Positions 6,903 to 13,152 of a stretch of 13,152 bases of DNA are shown here, piece after piece. How positions within the stretch are numbered: position 1 is the stretch's first letter; the number at the start of each line of letters is the position of its first letter. The position numbers and the translations under genes were made by a program. Origin of the DNA: Candidatus Poribacteria bacterium (GTDB taxonomy: Bacteria > Poribacteria > WGA-4E > DTYX01); assembly GCA_012961655.1 (NCBI GenBank), contig DTYX01000557.1, positions 1-13,152 of the forward strand. Direction: 5' to 3'. The notes beneath the pieces are model-generated. The model ran no database searches and was not told where the DNA came from. It saw only the letters and a list, made by a program, of their open reading frames with translations.

Positions 6903-7016
6903 TTTCTCTTTTTACGGTTCACGAAAGAATTCGGATTTCGGAATTCGGAATTAACATTGTAGGCATTTTAATGAGGCGACACTGAGTTTTCGGGTCAGTC
7001 CAGAAGGAATATTTTT

Positions 7017-7060
7017 TTGATATGATGGTGAAAAAATGATATAATAGCTAAATGGAGGTG
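7017..7060 (+). promoter_or_regulatory. Near-consensus plus-strand promoter plus Shine-Dalgarno
   Basis: TTGATA (7017-7022), a 17-base spacer and a perfect TATAAT (7040-7045) preceded by TGa (extended -10) form a textbook sigma70-type promoter. GGAGGTG at 7054-7060 is five bases before ATG 7066. The predicted transcription start near 7052 would leave a leader of only ~14 bases. It points opposite to every main gene in the window and fires into the 3' end of the nitrilase remnant. Confidence 0.55.
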
Positions 7061-7650
7061 AAAAGATGACTGAATCGAACTTTCATCTTCCGAGCTCTAT
7101 CATAATAGGTCCAGAGAGCTTCCAGTTCAATATCCTCCACCGATACTTCTTCCATTAAAGATTCCATAACAAATGTCGCTTCCGGGCGTAGGATTAAAAA
7201 CCTCACGCCAGGACCATATTTTGCTTCGATATCGCCAAGCTTCTCCTGGTTGAAATCCAGATGATAGGCTTTACAGTCCGTATTCACATCTGCAAACGCA
7301 AAAGGCAGCAAAGCTCCCTGAGCCACTAGAGGCTCCTGGTATCCTTGCCAGGCCAGGCGCCGTCCGCACATATCCACGATTACGCTCTCCTTCGACTGGC
7401 TCACATGAGTGTGGTATTTCCTTGCAACAGAGCCCAGTGCTTCCGTCGTAGGTCCAGGAATCGGTTCTCCTTGCCATGACTCACTGTCCTTCGGCGTCCC
7501 TAGTTCTAGGGCGACTTCGGTAAAACAGACAAAATCGGGTCGGTACGCTCCCGCTTTCTCCAGACAGTCAACCATCTTTTTCCGATTGGTCTCCACGCTG
7601 CCATATCCTGCGGCGGGGAACGAGACACTCAGCAGACGTGTCTTTTTCAT
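7048..7650 (-). CDS. Carbon-nitrogen hydrolase (nitrilase) family protein with core deleted in frame
   Basis: The open frame is intact (200 residues), with a good Shine-Dalgarno (GGAGGA, four bases before the ATG). Residues 1-82 match the N-terminal part of nitrilase/amidohydrolase proteins. They include a beta strand with the catalytic-Glu position (VCFTEVAL, E45) and the EPIPGPTTEALGSVARKY segment. At residue 83 the protein jumps directly to the C-terminal part: SQSKESVIVDMCGRRLAWQG, HLDFNQEKL, KYGPGVR and SVEDIELE. About 130-140 residues of a normal ~320-340-residue enzyme are missing, including the catalytic Lys and the nucleophilic Cys. It should therefore be inactive as an amidase or nitrilase. 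The last ~12 residues (KVRFSHLFTSI) lack family character and are the antisense of a plus-strand gene start, so the native C-terminus is probably replaced too. It may be a pseudogene in spite of its open frame, or an assembly collapse. Confidence 0.7.
   Translation of the reverse strand: MKKTRLLSVSFPAAGYGSVETNRKKMVDCLEKAGAYRPDFVCFTEVALELGTPKDSESWQGEPIPGPTTEALGSVARKYHTHVSQSKESVIVDMCGRRLAWQGYQEPLVAQGALLPFAFADVNTDCKAYHLDFNQEKLGDIEAKYGPGVRFLILRPEATFVMESLMEEVSVEDIELEALWTYYDRARKMKVRFSHLFTSI
7066..7158 (+). CDS. 30-codon ORF behind a strong promoter, probable decapitated gene head
   Basis: From ATG 7066 the plus strand reads MTESNFHLPSSIIIGPESFQ and then ten residues to a TAA at 7156. The expression signals in front (extended -10 promoter, GGAGGTG Shine-Dalgarno) are the best in the window. 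The body, however, is the antisense of the conserved C-terminus of the nitrilase-family gene. The simplest reading is that a promoter and the first few codons of a lost gene were fused by rearrangement to foreign DNA near 7070-7090. A genuine 30-residue peptide or an antisense regulator is possible but less likely. Codon use gives no help at this length. Confidence 0.3.
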   Translation: MTESNFHLPSSIIIGPESFQFNILHRYFFH

Positions 7651-7721
7651 AGTTGTCCTCCTACAAATAGGTTCTAATTACACAGAATCATCGTCAGAAA
7701 GAAGTTATTGTCATTTAGAAT

Positions 7722-9083
7722 TCATTCGGTCAACTCACCTAAATGGTGTCCAATTATAACTAAATCTTTGATGTCTACAATGCTATCCAGGTTGACATCG
7801 CCAACTATCTCTAGTCCAGATTTACCGAAATTTTTACTGACTAAGGCTAAATCGTTGACATCAACCATTCCGTCACGGTTGACATCCCAAGAGGGTAATC
7901 GTCTTGTATCCAGAGCAAATAAATTACTTTTATCATAACCTTCGTCTGCACGTGTGAGGTCAAATTCCTGCACACAACGAAATCCAAGACTATACCATCT
8001 ATCATCCGGCGAGTTAGCCATACGAAAAGCACAGCGCGCCAGTTTGTTACTATTGTACCATGAACCGCCTCGTATCACGCGTCTTGTTCCCGTTTCAGGG
8101 CCAGTTGGATTTTCCTTTGGACTATGGATATAAAAACTGGAGTCGAACCAATCAGCACACCATTCCCAAACATTGCCAGCCATATTATAAACCCCAAAAG
8201 GACTGACGCCTGTCGGGTATTGGGTAACGGGTGACGGTTTGTTATCGTAACCATCGCCGCCGTTCCATGTATTTGCATGGATTGTCACGCCATCAATATC
8301 CAGGTCGAACTGATTTCCCCAAGGCCAAATTCGAGCTTCCGTCCCGCGCGCCGCTTTTTCCCATTCAGCTTCTGTGAGGAGACGCTTCCCGGCCCACTCA
8401 GCATAAGCCTGTGCGTCAAACCACGTAATCCCGACTACGGGATTGTCCGGCCTTGTTTTGACTATATCCGGCCATTCAACCATATAGTAGAGCGTTCTAT
8501 AATTTGTCGGTCGATGGGAGCTACTATCTCCGCCGTCTGCCAGCCAAAATTGATAATACTGTGCATTCGTTATCTCATATTTATCAATGTAGAAAGCATC
8601 AAGAAAAACAGTATGTTGCGGATATTCCTTGAGGTTGCCTTCACCAGGAGCGCTGCCCATGAGAAACTCACCGGCGGGAATCAACAGCATCTCGGAGTTA
8701 TCTTCGCCCAAAATGCCATCGCTGGCAAATACTATCATCTGATAGTCTTCTGCAAAAACATCTGGAATATCTTCCACAGCATCCCAGATTATTTGCTTAC
8801 CTCTACCTGGCGACACACCCCAGCCGACATCTCCAACACACGTCTGAGCAGGTATGGTAAAAGTAGTACCTCCGTCGATTGAGGCTAATACCATAACAGT
8901 CAAGAGAGGGCTATCGACATCAGTTACGTCATAGGAAATTTTTACTTTTGCTCCGCCATATTGTTGCTGAACTTGTACATTTGATACAACGGGAGCGATG
9001 TTTGCTAAAGGTTCTAATAGAAAAGTAGCAATCATCAAACCGATTATAAGACATTTTACAATCACGGTTTTATTAATTTTCAT
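7722..9083 (-). CDS. Secreted formylglycine-synthase-like (SUMF1/FGE) protein with dockerin
   Basis: 453 residues. A signal peptide or anchor spans ~5-28. A beta-sandwich-like N-terminal domain (30-123, ISYDVTDVDSPLLTVMVLAS) carries the DGGTTF and PGRGKQIIWDA segments. Residues 130-373 form the FGE-sulfatase (C-type-lectin-like) domain: MLLIPAGEFLMGS, YIDKYEITNAQYYQFW, WFDAQAYAEWAGKRLLTEAE, NMAGNVWEWCADWF and RGGSW. In true formylglycine synthases RGGSF is followed by two copper-binding Cys. Here the first position is Tyr/Asn and only C351 (LARCAFR) remains, so sulfatase activation is doubtful. The C-terminus is a type I dockerin with two calcium loops: DVNRDGMVDVND (400-411) and DVNLDSIVDIKD (429-440, Gly to Ser at position 6). 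No cohesin is in the window. The Shine-Dalgarno is weak. Confidence 0.8.
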   Translation of the reverse strand: MKINKTVIVKCLIIGLMIATFLLEPLANIAPVVSNVQVQQQYGGAKVKISYDVTDVDSPLLTVMVLASIDGGTTFTIPAQTCVGDVGWGVSPGRGKQIIWDAVEDIPDVFAEDYQMIVFASDGILGEDNSEMLLIPAGEFLMGSAPGEGNLKEYPQHTVFLDAFYIDKYEITNAQYYQFWLADGGDSSSHRPTNYRTLYYMVEWPDIVKTRPDNPVVGITWFDAQAYAEWAGKRLLTEAEWEKAARGTEARIWPWGNQFDLDIDGVTIHANTWNGGDGYDNKPSPVTQYPTGVSPFGVYNMAGNVWEWCADWFDSSFYIHSPKENPTGPETGTRRVIRGGSWYNSNKLARCAFRMANSPDDRWYSLGFRCVQEFDLTRADEGYDKSNLFALDTRRLPSWDVNRDGMVDVNDLALVSKNFGKSGLEIVGDVNLDSIVDIKDLVIIGHHLGELTE

Positions 9084-9152
9084 CTTTTCGATTCAGAAAC
9101 TCCTATAGAATATCCTATTACCTATTTTGTTCGTCAAATCCATTTAGACTTT

Positions 9153-9158
9153 ATTATA
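9153..9158 (-). promoter_or_regulatory. Possible extended -10 for the FGE-like gene
   Basis: On the minus strand TGGTATAAT gives a perfect -10 with an extended TGn, about 70 bases before the ATG at 9083. No good -35 is found 16-18 bases upstream. A second candidate nearer the gene (TTGACG with GATATT 17 bases on) is weaker in the -10. One of the two probably drives the gene. Confidence 0.3.
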
Positions 9159-9302
9159 CCAAAATCAGTGCTTCTTTTTTCTTCGTTTAGACCTCAATTA
9201 AATTGGATGAATAATCCAGTGTCAACTTACTTAAAAGCATCTATCAATTTCTCTCTCTTTGAACAGTCTGGTACTACCAGCTATAACGATGAAGCTAGCG
9301 AT

Positions 9303-10586
9303 TTATCTGGTTACCACACTCAGTTTGCTGATTTGTATCGGCGGGGTTAAAAGAGACCCTCCAACCCAATCGGCTTTATCACCGATGGCAGCGATGTTTT
9401 TCAGCGCGTCGTAGGTATTTCCCGCCAACATAACATCTTTTACACGTCCGATAATCTCGCCGTTCTCTATCTTGTAGCCCAATTGGACATTGACGGAAAA
9501 CTCTCCACTGATGGGATTGCCTTGTCCCAATCCCATTACACTGTGAACGAGTAAACCCATCTTAGTGTTTTTCACCATCTCCTCATAAGGCGTATCGCCT
9601 TCTTTGATGACTATATTCGTGGGGCCACAGCCGACACCGTTGCCAGTGGTTTTTGTGCCGGCTCTGCCGGCTGTGTCTAAGTCATAAAGAAAATTCTTCA
9701 CTATACCGTCCTCAATGAGCGGTGTTACCTGATGCGGCACTCCCTCGCCGTCGTACTTGCCACTGCCGTTAGCATAATCGATTAGCGGGTTATCGGTGAG
9801 AGAAAATCTTGCATCAGCGATTTTCTCGTCCAATCTTCCAGCGAGCGGCGACGAGCCCAAGAATACGTTCTTGCCATTGAATCCCAATCTTAAAGCCAAA
9901 AGGAGGACATTCATCCCTTCAGGTGTGAAAATAACTGGCATATCACCAGACTTGATAGGCACAATCTTCTCCGCCATTTTGAACCACTTGATGGCTCTCC
10001 TGGCAATCTCTACTTGGTCTATCTCTCGCTTTCTCCACTCAAAACTGTGTCCAGCCCAGAGTATGTCAGTGCCCCTTATCCACTGACCGAAAATTCCAAC
10101 GCCAAAACCTGTGCCCTCGCTTGCATATTCTACCCCGCTGGAATTAGCAAACTCACTTCTACCGACAACTTTTCCAGCGCCAGCGCTGAGGATAATGTTA
10201 GAGTTATACTCTTTCACCAATGCTATCATCTCCTCACCGATGCGCACCATTTCATCTTTGGGCACAGACGGCACAGCATCGTCGTAGACCTTCACATCTT
10301 CGCCCGCTTGTGGACTGGGGAACTCGAAATGGGCTGGACTGCCAAATTCCGCGGCTTCCAAAGCACGCTCCACAACCCCATCCAGGTCGGATGTATCAGT
10401 GGTGTGTGATAAACCGATTTTACCGTCCACGATGACTTTTACGCTCATCCCCGTGCTCTGGGAAGATTTGACCGCCTTGAGTCTGTCATTTTCAAAAGAC
10501 ACGTCTGTTGATTCAGCCCATTCCACCGACGCCTGCGCGCCAGATGCTCTCTGCATCGCTTTTTCTATTAACTGGTTCACTACCAT
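9303..10586 (-). CDS. tldE: TldE/PmbA-family protein, TldD partner
   Basis: 427 residues. TldD/TldE form a heterodimeric zinc protease that trims unfolded or modified peptides (microcin B17 maturation, CcdA degradation in E. coli). TldE lacks the zinc site. Here no HExxxH is present, as expected, and the family landmarks are clear. They are VEWAESTDVSFENDRLKAV (21-39), VIFTPEGMNVLL (218-229), SPLAGRLDEKI (246-256), DGEGVP (279-284), the LYDLDTAGRAGTKTTGNGVG stretch (300-319) and the C-terminal GEIIGRVKDVMLAGNTYDAL (377-396). It is the last gene of the operon and starts 14 bases after the upstream stop. Its Shine-Dalgarno AAGGAGG shares bases with that stop codon, so translation is probably coupled. 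Start ATG 10586 is well placed, nine bases from the Shine-Dalgarno. Confidence 0.88.
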   Translation of the reverse strand: MVVNQLIEKAMQRASGAQASVEWAESTDVSFENDRLKAVKSSQSTGMSVKVIVDGKIGLSHTTDTSDLDGVVERALEAAEFGSPAHFEFPSPQAGEDVKVYDDAVPSVPKDEMVRIGEEMIALVKEYNSNIILSAGAGKVVGRSEFANSSGVEYASEGTGFGVGIFGQWIRGTDILWAGHSFEWRKREIDQVEIARRAIKWFKMAEKIVPIKSGDMPVIFTPEGMNVLLLALRLGFNGKNVFLGSSPLAGRLDEKIADARFSLTDNPLIDYANGSGKYDGEGVPHQVTPLIEDGIVKNFLYDLDTAGRAGTKTTGNGVGCGPTNIVIKEGDTPYEEMVKNTKMGLLVHSVMGLGQGNPISGEFSVNVQLGYKIENGEIIGRVKDVMLAGNTYDALKNIAAIGDKADWVGGSLLTPPIQISKLSVVTR

Positions 10587-10595
10587 TATTAGCTG

Positions 10596-10602
10596 CCTCC
10601 TT
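10596..10602 (-). promoter_or_regulatory. Shine-Dalgarno of tldE overlapping the upstream stop codon
   Basis: AAGGAGG for ATG 10586 uses the two A residues of the TAA (10601-10603) that ends the coiled-coil gene. This suggests ribosomes finishing one gene reinitiate on the next. Confidence 0.55.
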
Positions 10603-11098
10603 ACAACAATCCTATTATCCTGTAAGCCTCTTCAAACTCCGGTTTCTTCTCAACTATCCTCCTCGCGGCCTCTCTTCTTCTTTCCTCCGTTTCCCTGATG
10701 GCCTTCAGATTTTCAACCTCAGCCTTCAGCTTAATAAGTTCTCTGACATCAGCTTCAAGCTGTTTGACCCTTTCCCTGTCGGCTCGCCCATAAAGATAAG
10801 GGATGGTTATAATTGCCGCGATGGTAACAACCCACGTTACTAAGATAGCAGCGTAAACGCCTATAATGTCATTCTTCGTCGCCGTCTTGCCCTTCATCTC
10901 AGCGATATCCAGTTTTATAGCTGTTATCTCCTTTTTCATAGTCGTAATCTCGTTATTAATAGCCGTTATCTCCTGATTGATAGACTCAAGTTTTTTATCT
11001 ATCAAGTCGCTTATCCTCTCAAAATCCTGCTGTGTCAGCTCTGCAAAACAAGGCAAAACTATGGTGAAAAGCAGGATGATAATCATGGTAGTTTTCAT
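10601..11098 (-). CDS. Small membrane-anchored double coiled-coil protein between tldD and tldE
   Basis: 165 residues. An N-terminal signal peptide (MKTTMIIILLFTIVLPCFA, likely cut before E20) is followed by a coiled coil at 25-70. That coiled coil contains four near-perfect 7-residue units: EITAINN, EITTMKK, EITAIKL and DIAEMKG. A single membrane helix (~80-103) comes next, then a positively charged stretch (GRADRERVK) and a second coiled coil (~106-150). By the positive-inside rule the first coil would be outside and the second in the cytoplasm. It overlaps tldD by four bases (ATGA), with its GGAGGT inside the tldD 3' end, and is followed 14 bases later by tldE. It is therefore locked into the protease operon. 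I recognise no defined family; the layout is reminiscent of small coiled-coil membrane proteins such as DUF1640. A scaffold or membrane tether for TldD/E is inference. Confidence 0.7.
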   Translation of the reverse strand: MKTTMIIILLFTIVLPCFAELTQQDFERISDLIDKKLESINQEITAINNEITTMKKEITAIKLDIAEMKGKTATKNDIIGVYAAILVTWVVTIAAIITIPYLYGRADRERVKQLEADVRELIKLKAEVENLKAIRETEERRREAARRIVEKKPEFEEAYRIIGLL

Positions 11099-12468
11099 TG
11101 TTGCCTACCTCCTACTATAACATTTTGGATGCGGACATGCGGACCGCCTAATCCTGTGCGCAAGCCCTGTTGAGCGCCCTTGCCGCAGCCGCCTGGTCCA
11201 CCGGGTGCCCATTTTACTGCATTATCGAGCATATCGATATTCATCAGGGTTTCAAAGACGTTTCCCGTCAGAACCACATCTCTGACTAATTCTGCTATCT
11301 TGCCATCCCGAATCATGTAACCGTAAGCGGCGCTGAAGGTGAACATCTCCATAGAGGTCTGGCCGCCGATACAGTCCAGAGCATAAAGCCCCATCTTGAC
11401 ATCTTTTATCATATCTTCAAAAGTGGCATCGCCTTTGTCGATATAGGTGTTAGTCATACGCACAATGGGTTGATGTTGGTAGCCGATAGCTCTGGCATTG
11501 CCTGTGGGCGGTTCGTGCATTTTGGCAGCGGTTTCGCGGGAATGTAATCTGCCGACCAAAATTCCCTCTTCAATCAAATAATTTTTTCTGGTTTTTACCC
11601 CTTCATCATCGTATCTGTGCGTCCCGAGTTGGCCTGGGATAGTGCCGTCGTCGATGATGTTTAGGATGTCCGAGCCGAAACGTTTTCCCAACACCATTAG
11701 TTCTTTCATACGTTCATTTTCGTAGACGAAATCCGATTCACTCAGATGTCCAAAAGCCTCGTGAGCGAAAACACCTGCTAGTTTAGGGTCAATAATTACA
11801 GTGTACTTGCCGCCTGTAACTGGCGGCGCAGAAAGCAGGTCTACAGCCTTTTTGGCCGCAATTCCCGCTTTTTCCTGAAACCCTTCAACTATCTGAAACC
11901 CAGTGCTGCCGCTTAGACTTTCATGTCCGTGCTGGACATTGTCGCCCTCTCTAGCAGTCGCCGATGTGAAGACAACCACATCAGGTCGCTCATCTTCGAT
12001 GTAAGTTCCCTCCGAATTGGCATACCAAATTTTCCTGAAGCTGTCACTATAGCCGACGTTCGATGTTTCAATTTTGTCGTGGTAGCCGAGAATAATCTTG
12101 TTGTATTCTTCGATAACCGACTTTTTCTCTGACAGTGAGATGGCGCGAAAATCCTTCTCCAAAGTCGCTTTTATCTCATCGACAACGGGTTCTACTTCGG
12201 CAAACTTACTCTCTTCTTTTCCCACTAACCGAGCTGATTCACAGGCTTCCTTCACTCTAATTTCAAGGTCGTCGAGTTCGTTGAAAGTCGCGTAACCCCA
12301 GCCGCCTTTGACCAGAGCTCTTACTATCCCTCCCAACGTTTTGGACGAACCGATGTTGTCCAATTGTTCACCTCTAAAATTCACCCAAGAAGAGATTGCG
12401 CTTTCAATACGGATTTCGGTGTATTCCGCGTCGCCTTTACGCAGAGCGCTTTCTATCCGTTCTCTCAA
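11095..12468 (-). CDS. tldD: Metalloprotease TldD
   Basis: 457 residues, normal for TldD. The zinc-binding HExxxH motif is present as HEAFGH at 236-241 within AGVFAHEAFGHLSESD. The third-ligand region lies at the C-terminus as GGPGGCGKGAQQGL (C428). Other landmarks are GGKYTVIIDPKLAGV (219-233), the IDDGT...GTHRYDDEG stretch (272-290), KNYLIEEGILVGRLHSRETA (295-314) and the GKIAELVRDVVLTGN segment (389-403). TldD is the catalytic subunit of the cytoplasmic TldD/E protease. The start is an unusual TTG at 12468, eight bases after AAGGAGG. The ATG at 12476, nearer that Shine-Dalgarno, is out of frame and stops after three codons. It is the first gene of the three-gene operon. Confidence 0.92.
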   Translation of the reverse strand: MRERIESALRKGDAEYTEIRIESAISSWVNFRGEQLDNIGSSKTLGGIVRALVKGGWGYATFNELDDLEIRVKEACESARLVGKEESKFAEVEPVVDEIKATLEKDFRAISLSEKKSVIEEYNKIILGYHDKIETSNVGYSDSFRKIWYANSEGTYIEDERPDVVVFTSATAREGDNVQHGHESLSGSTGFQIVEGFQEKAGIAAKKAVDLLSAPPVTGGKYTVIIDPKLAGVFAHEAFGHLSESDFVYENERMKELMVLGKRFGSDILNIIDDGTIPGQLGTHRYDDEGVKTRKNYLIEEGILVGRLHSRETAAKMHEPPTGNARAIGYQHQPIVRMTNTYIDKGDATFEDMIKDVKMGLYALDCIGGQTSMEMFTFSAAYGYMIRDGKIAELVRDVVLTGNVFETLMNIDMLDNAVKWAPGGPGGCGKGAQQGLRTGLGGPHVRIQNVIVGGRQQ

Positions 12469-12476
12469 AATATCAT

Positions 12477-12483
12477 CCTCCTT
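12477..12483 (-). promoter_or_regulatory. Shine-Dalgarno supporting the TTG start of tldD
   Basis: AAGGAGG on the minus strand lies eight bases before TTG 12468. No ATG or GTG occurs in frame nearby, and a decoy ATG directly after the Shine-Dalgarno opens only M-I-F-stop. Confidence 0.6.
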
Positions 12484-12540
12484 TTATATTCTAAATCATA
12501 CGACTTTTTCAGTTATCACTCTTTTGTGGTAAAGAGATGA

Positions 12541-12615
12541 GAGGGAAAGGAAGGAAAGGATGGAAAGCGGGGAAAGCTTTTCTTCCCTTCCCTCCCTTAC
12601 TTCCTTTCCTTCCCG
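12541..12615. repeat. Purine/pyrimidine inverted intergenic repeat, copy 2
   Basis: A G/A tract (gagggaaaggaaggaaagga, 12541-12560) is mirrored by a C/T tract. The 12 bases at 12549-12560 are exactly reverse-complementary to 12602-12613, and a small inner palindrome (aaagcttt) lies between. The first 13 bases equal 5113-5125. It lies between the Uma2-like gene and tldD. It could end the upstream transcript or be a dispersed element. Confidence 0.55.
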
Positions 12616-12668
12616 ATTTTCAAGACAAGATTCTTGCAATATTACTCTAAGTGAAAAACTCGTGTAAA

Positions 12669-13152
12669 TCATGTTTGTTGCATCGGTAGCACATCCGCTA
12701 CGCTGATTTTCACGTTCGGGAACGCTTCTGGGTTCAAGGTCTCACCCAGACGATATTCCACCCGTATTTTATAACCTGCATCCGCTTCAGTGCCCACAGG
12801 TATTTGATATACCTCAATTTTCCAGTCGGGAATATTCACAATCCACACTTCTGGAATCCCAGCAGCAGCGTAGCGAGGCAACTTAACTATGCGGTCATCT
12901 TCAACGAATGTATCAGCCACCTCTACGATAAGCAACACGTCGGCCGGACGCGGATGTTCTGAGGCATAAACGTCATTCCGTGGTTTGAGGAGGGCGATGT
13001 CCGGCTCCGGTTCTGTTCCATCGTCCAGGATAATCGGATTTTGCACCCCTATCGTGGCATCCTCCGCAGGCAATACACTAGAAAAAATCCGGTTCAATTT
13101 GTTTACGCAAGCAGCGTGTTCGCTTCCAATTGGGCTCATTTTTCTGATAACT
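12669..13152 (-). CDS. Uma2/DUF820 family putative endonuclease (5' end outside window)
   Basis: The frame is open to the right edge of the window (V-I-R-K before the first internal Met at 13139), so the true start lies beyond 13152. At least 161 residues of a usual ~190-200 are seen. Family features are MSPIGSEHAACVNKLNRIF, the VQNPIILDDGTEPEPDIALL segment with its PD, LLIVEVADT (acidic plus hydrophobic strand) and VKLPRYAAAGIPEVWIVN with the Lys and Tyr. Together these form the PD-(D/E)xK-like core of Uma2 (DUF820) proteins. These are widespread in cyanobacteria, Chloroflexi and Poribacteria, often in many copies. A nuclease role is inferred from the fold; biological function is not established. 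All core residues appear present. Confidence 0.82.
   Translation of the reverse strand, partial: VIRKMSPIGSEHAACVNKLNRIFSSVLPAEDATIGVQNPIILDDGTEPEPDIALLKPRNDVYASEHPRPADVLLIVEVADTFVEDDRIVKLPRYAAAGIPEVWIVNIPDWKIEVYQIPVGTEADAGYKIRVEYRLGETLNPEAFPNVKISVADVLPMQQT

Larger units (their letters stand above)
6740..7016. other. AT-rich intergenic region with repeats
   Basis: No gene is evident between the DUF4175-like start and the nitrilase remnant. The region holds one copy of the 20-bp repeat (6883-6902) and a nested attcggatttcggaattcgg tract around 6929-6951 (gaattcgg words repeated). It is otherwise AT-rich. A promoter for the DUF4175-like gene probably lies here, but I cannot pick one with confidence. 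Confidence 0.4.

Noticed and set aside
8277..8882. 201-codon plus-strand open frame opposite the FGE-like gene
   Set aside because: It is fully antisense to a well-supported coding region, has no Shine-Dalgarno, and its composition shows no family motif.
9268..9280. 13-bp palindrome ctggtactaccag downstream of tldE
   Set aside because: The centre leaves no room for a hairpin loop and no T-tract follows. An operator is possible but nothing supports it.
9168..9350. 60-codon plus-strand open frame in the gap between the FGE-like gene and tldE
   Set aside because: It has no Shine-Dalgarno, ends inside the antisense of tldE and shows no protein-like conservation pattern.

Overview
The window reads as one chromosomal stretch of an uncultured, moderately AT-rich bacterium. 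The gene set resembles Candidatus Poribacteria and related planctomycete-like lineages. It includes a DUF6785/DUF6784-type membrane protein, a cytoplasmic sialidase-like propeller, a secreted LamG/DUF1080-like protein, a formylglycine-synthase-like protein fused to a dockerin, TldD/TldE proteases and a Uma2-family protein. This placement is inferred from the protein families; no rRNA or other marker gene is present. All nine main coding regions lie on the minus strand, so transcription runs from right to left.

Right to left: (i) a 5'-truncated Uma2/DUF820 gene leaves the window at 13152. (ii) A tight three-gene operon (12468 down to 9303) encodes TldD, a small membrane coiled-coil protein and TldE. 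The genes are joined by an ATGA overlap and by a ribosome binding site that shares bases with a stop codon. (iii) A secreted sulfatase-modifying-factor-like protein carries a C-terminal dockerin (9083-7722). (iv) A nitrilase-family gene (7650-7048) has lost its central part in frame, including the catalytic Lys and Cys. (v) A DUF4175-like membrane/coiled-coil protein follows (6736-5300). (vi) Three genes could relate to extracellular glycans: a secreted LamG-like protein (5045-4335), a sialidase-like beta-propeller (4086-2965) and a 12-13-helix membrane protein (2673-733).

The leftmost 730 bases hold no intact gene and look like a graveyard. They contain a frameshifted retropepsin-like aspartic protease fragment with its overlapping upstream partner (minus strand), a hairpin-forming dispersed repeat, and the last ~50 codons of a Cas6 CRISPR endoribonuclease (plus strand). 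A second scar lies at about 7017-7158. There a textbook promoter, Shine-Dalgarno and ATG on the plus strand run straight into the antisense of the truncated nitrilase gene, as if a gene head had been joined to foreign DNA.

Intergenic spaces carry several short repeats found twice in the window: a 24-bp exact copy, a 20-bp near copy and a purine/pyrimidine inverted tract. I see no CRISPR array, tRNA, rRNA or transposase. The strongest candidates for something new are the TldD-coiled-coil-TldE arrangement, the core-deleted nitrilase and the dockerin-bearing FGE-like protein that lacks one active-site cysteine.
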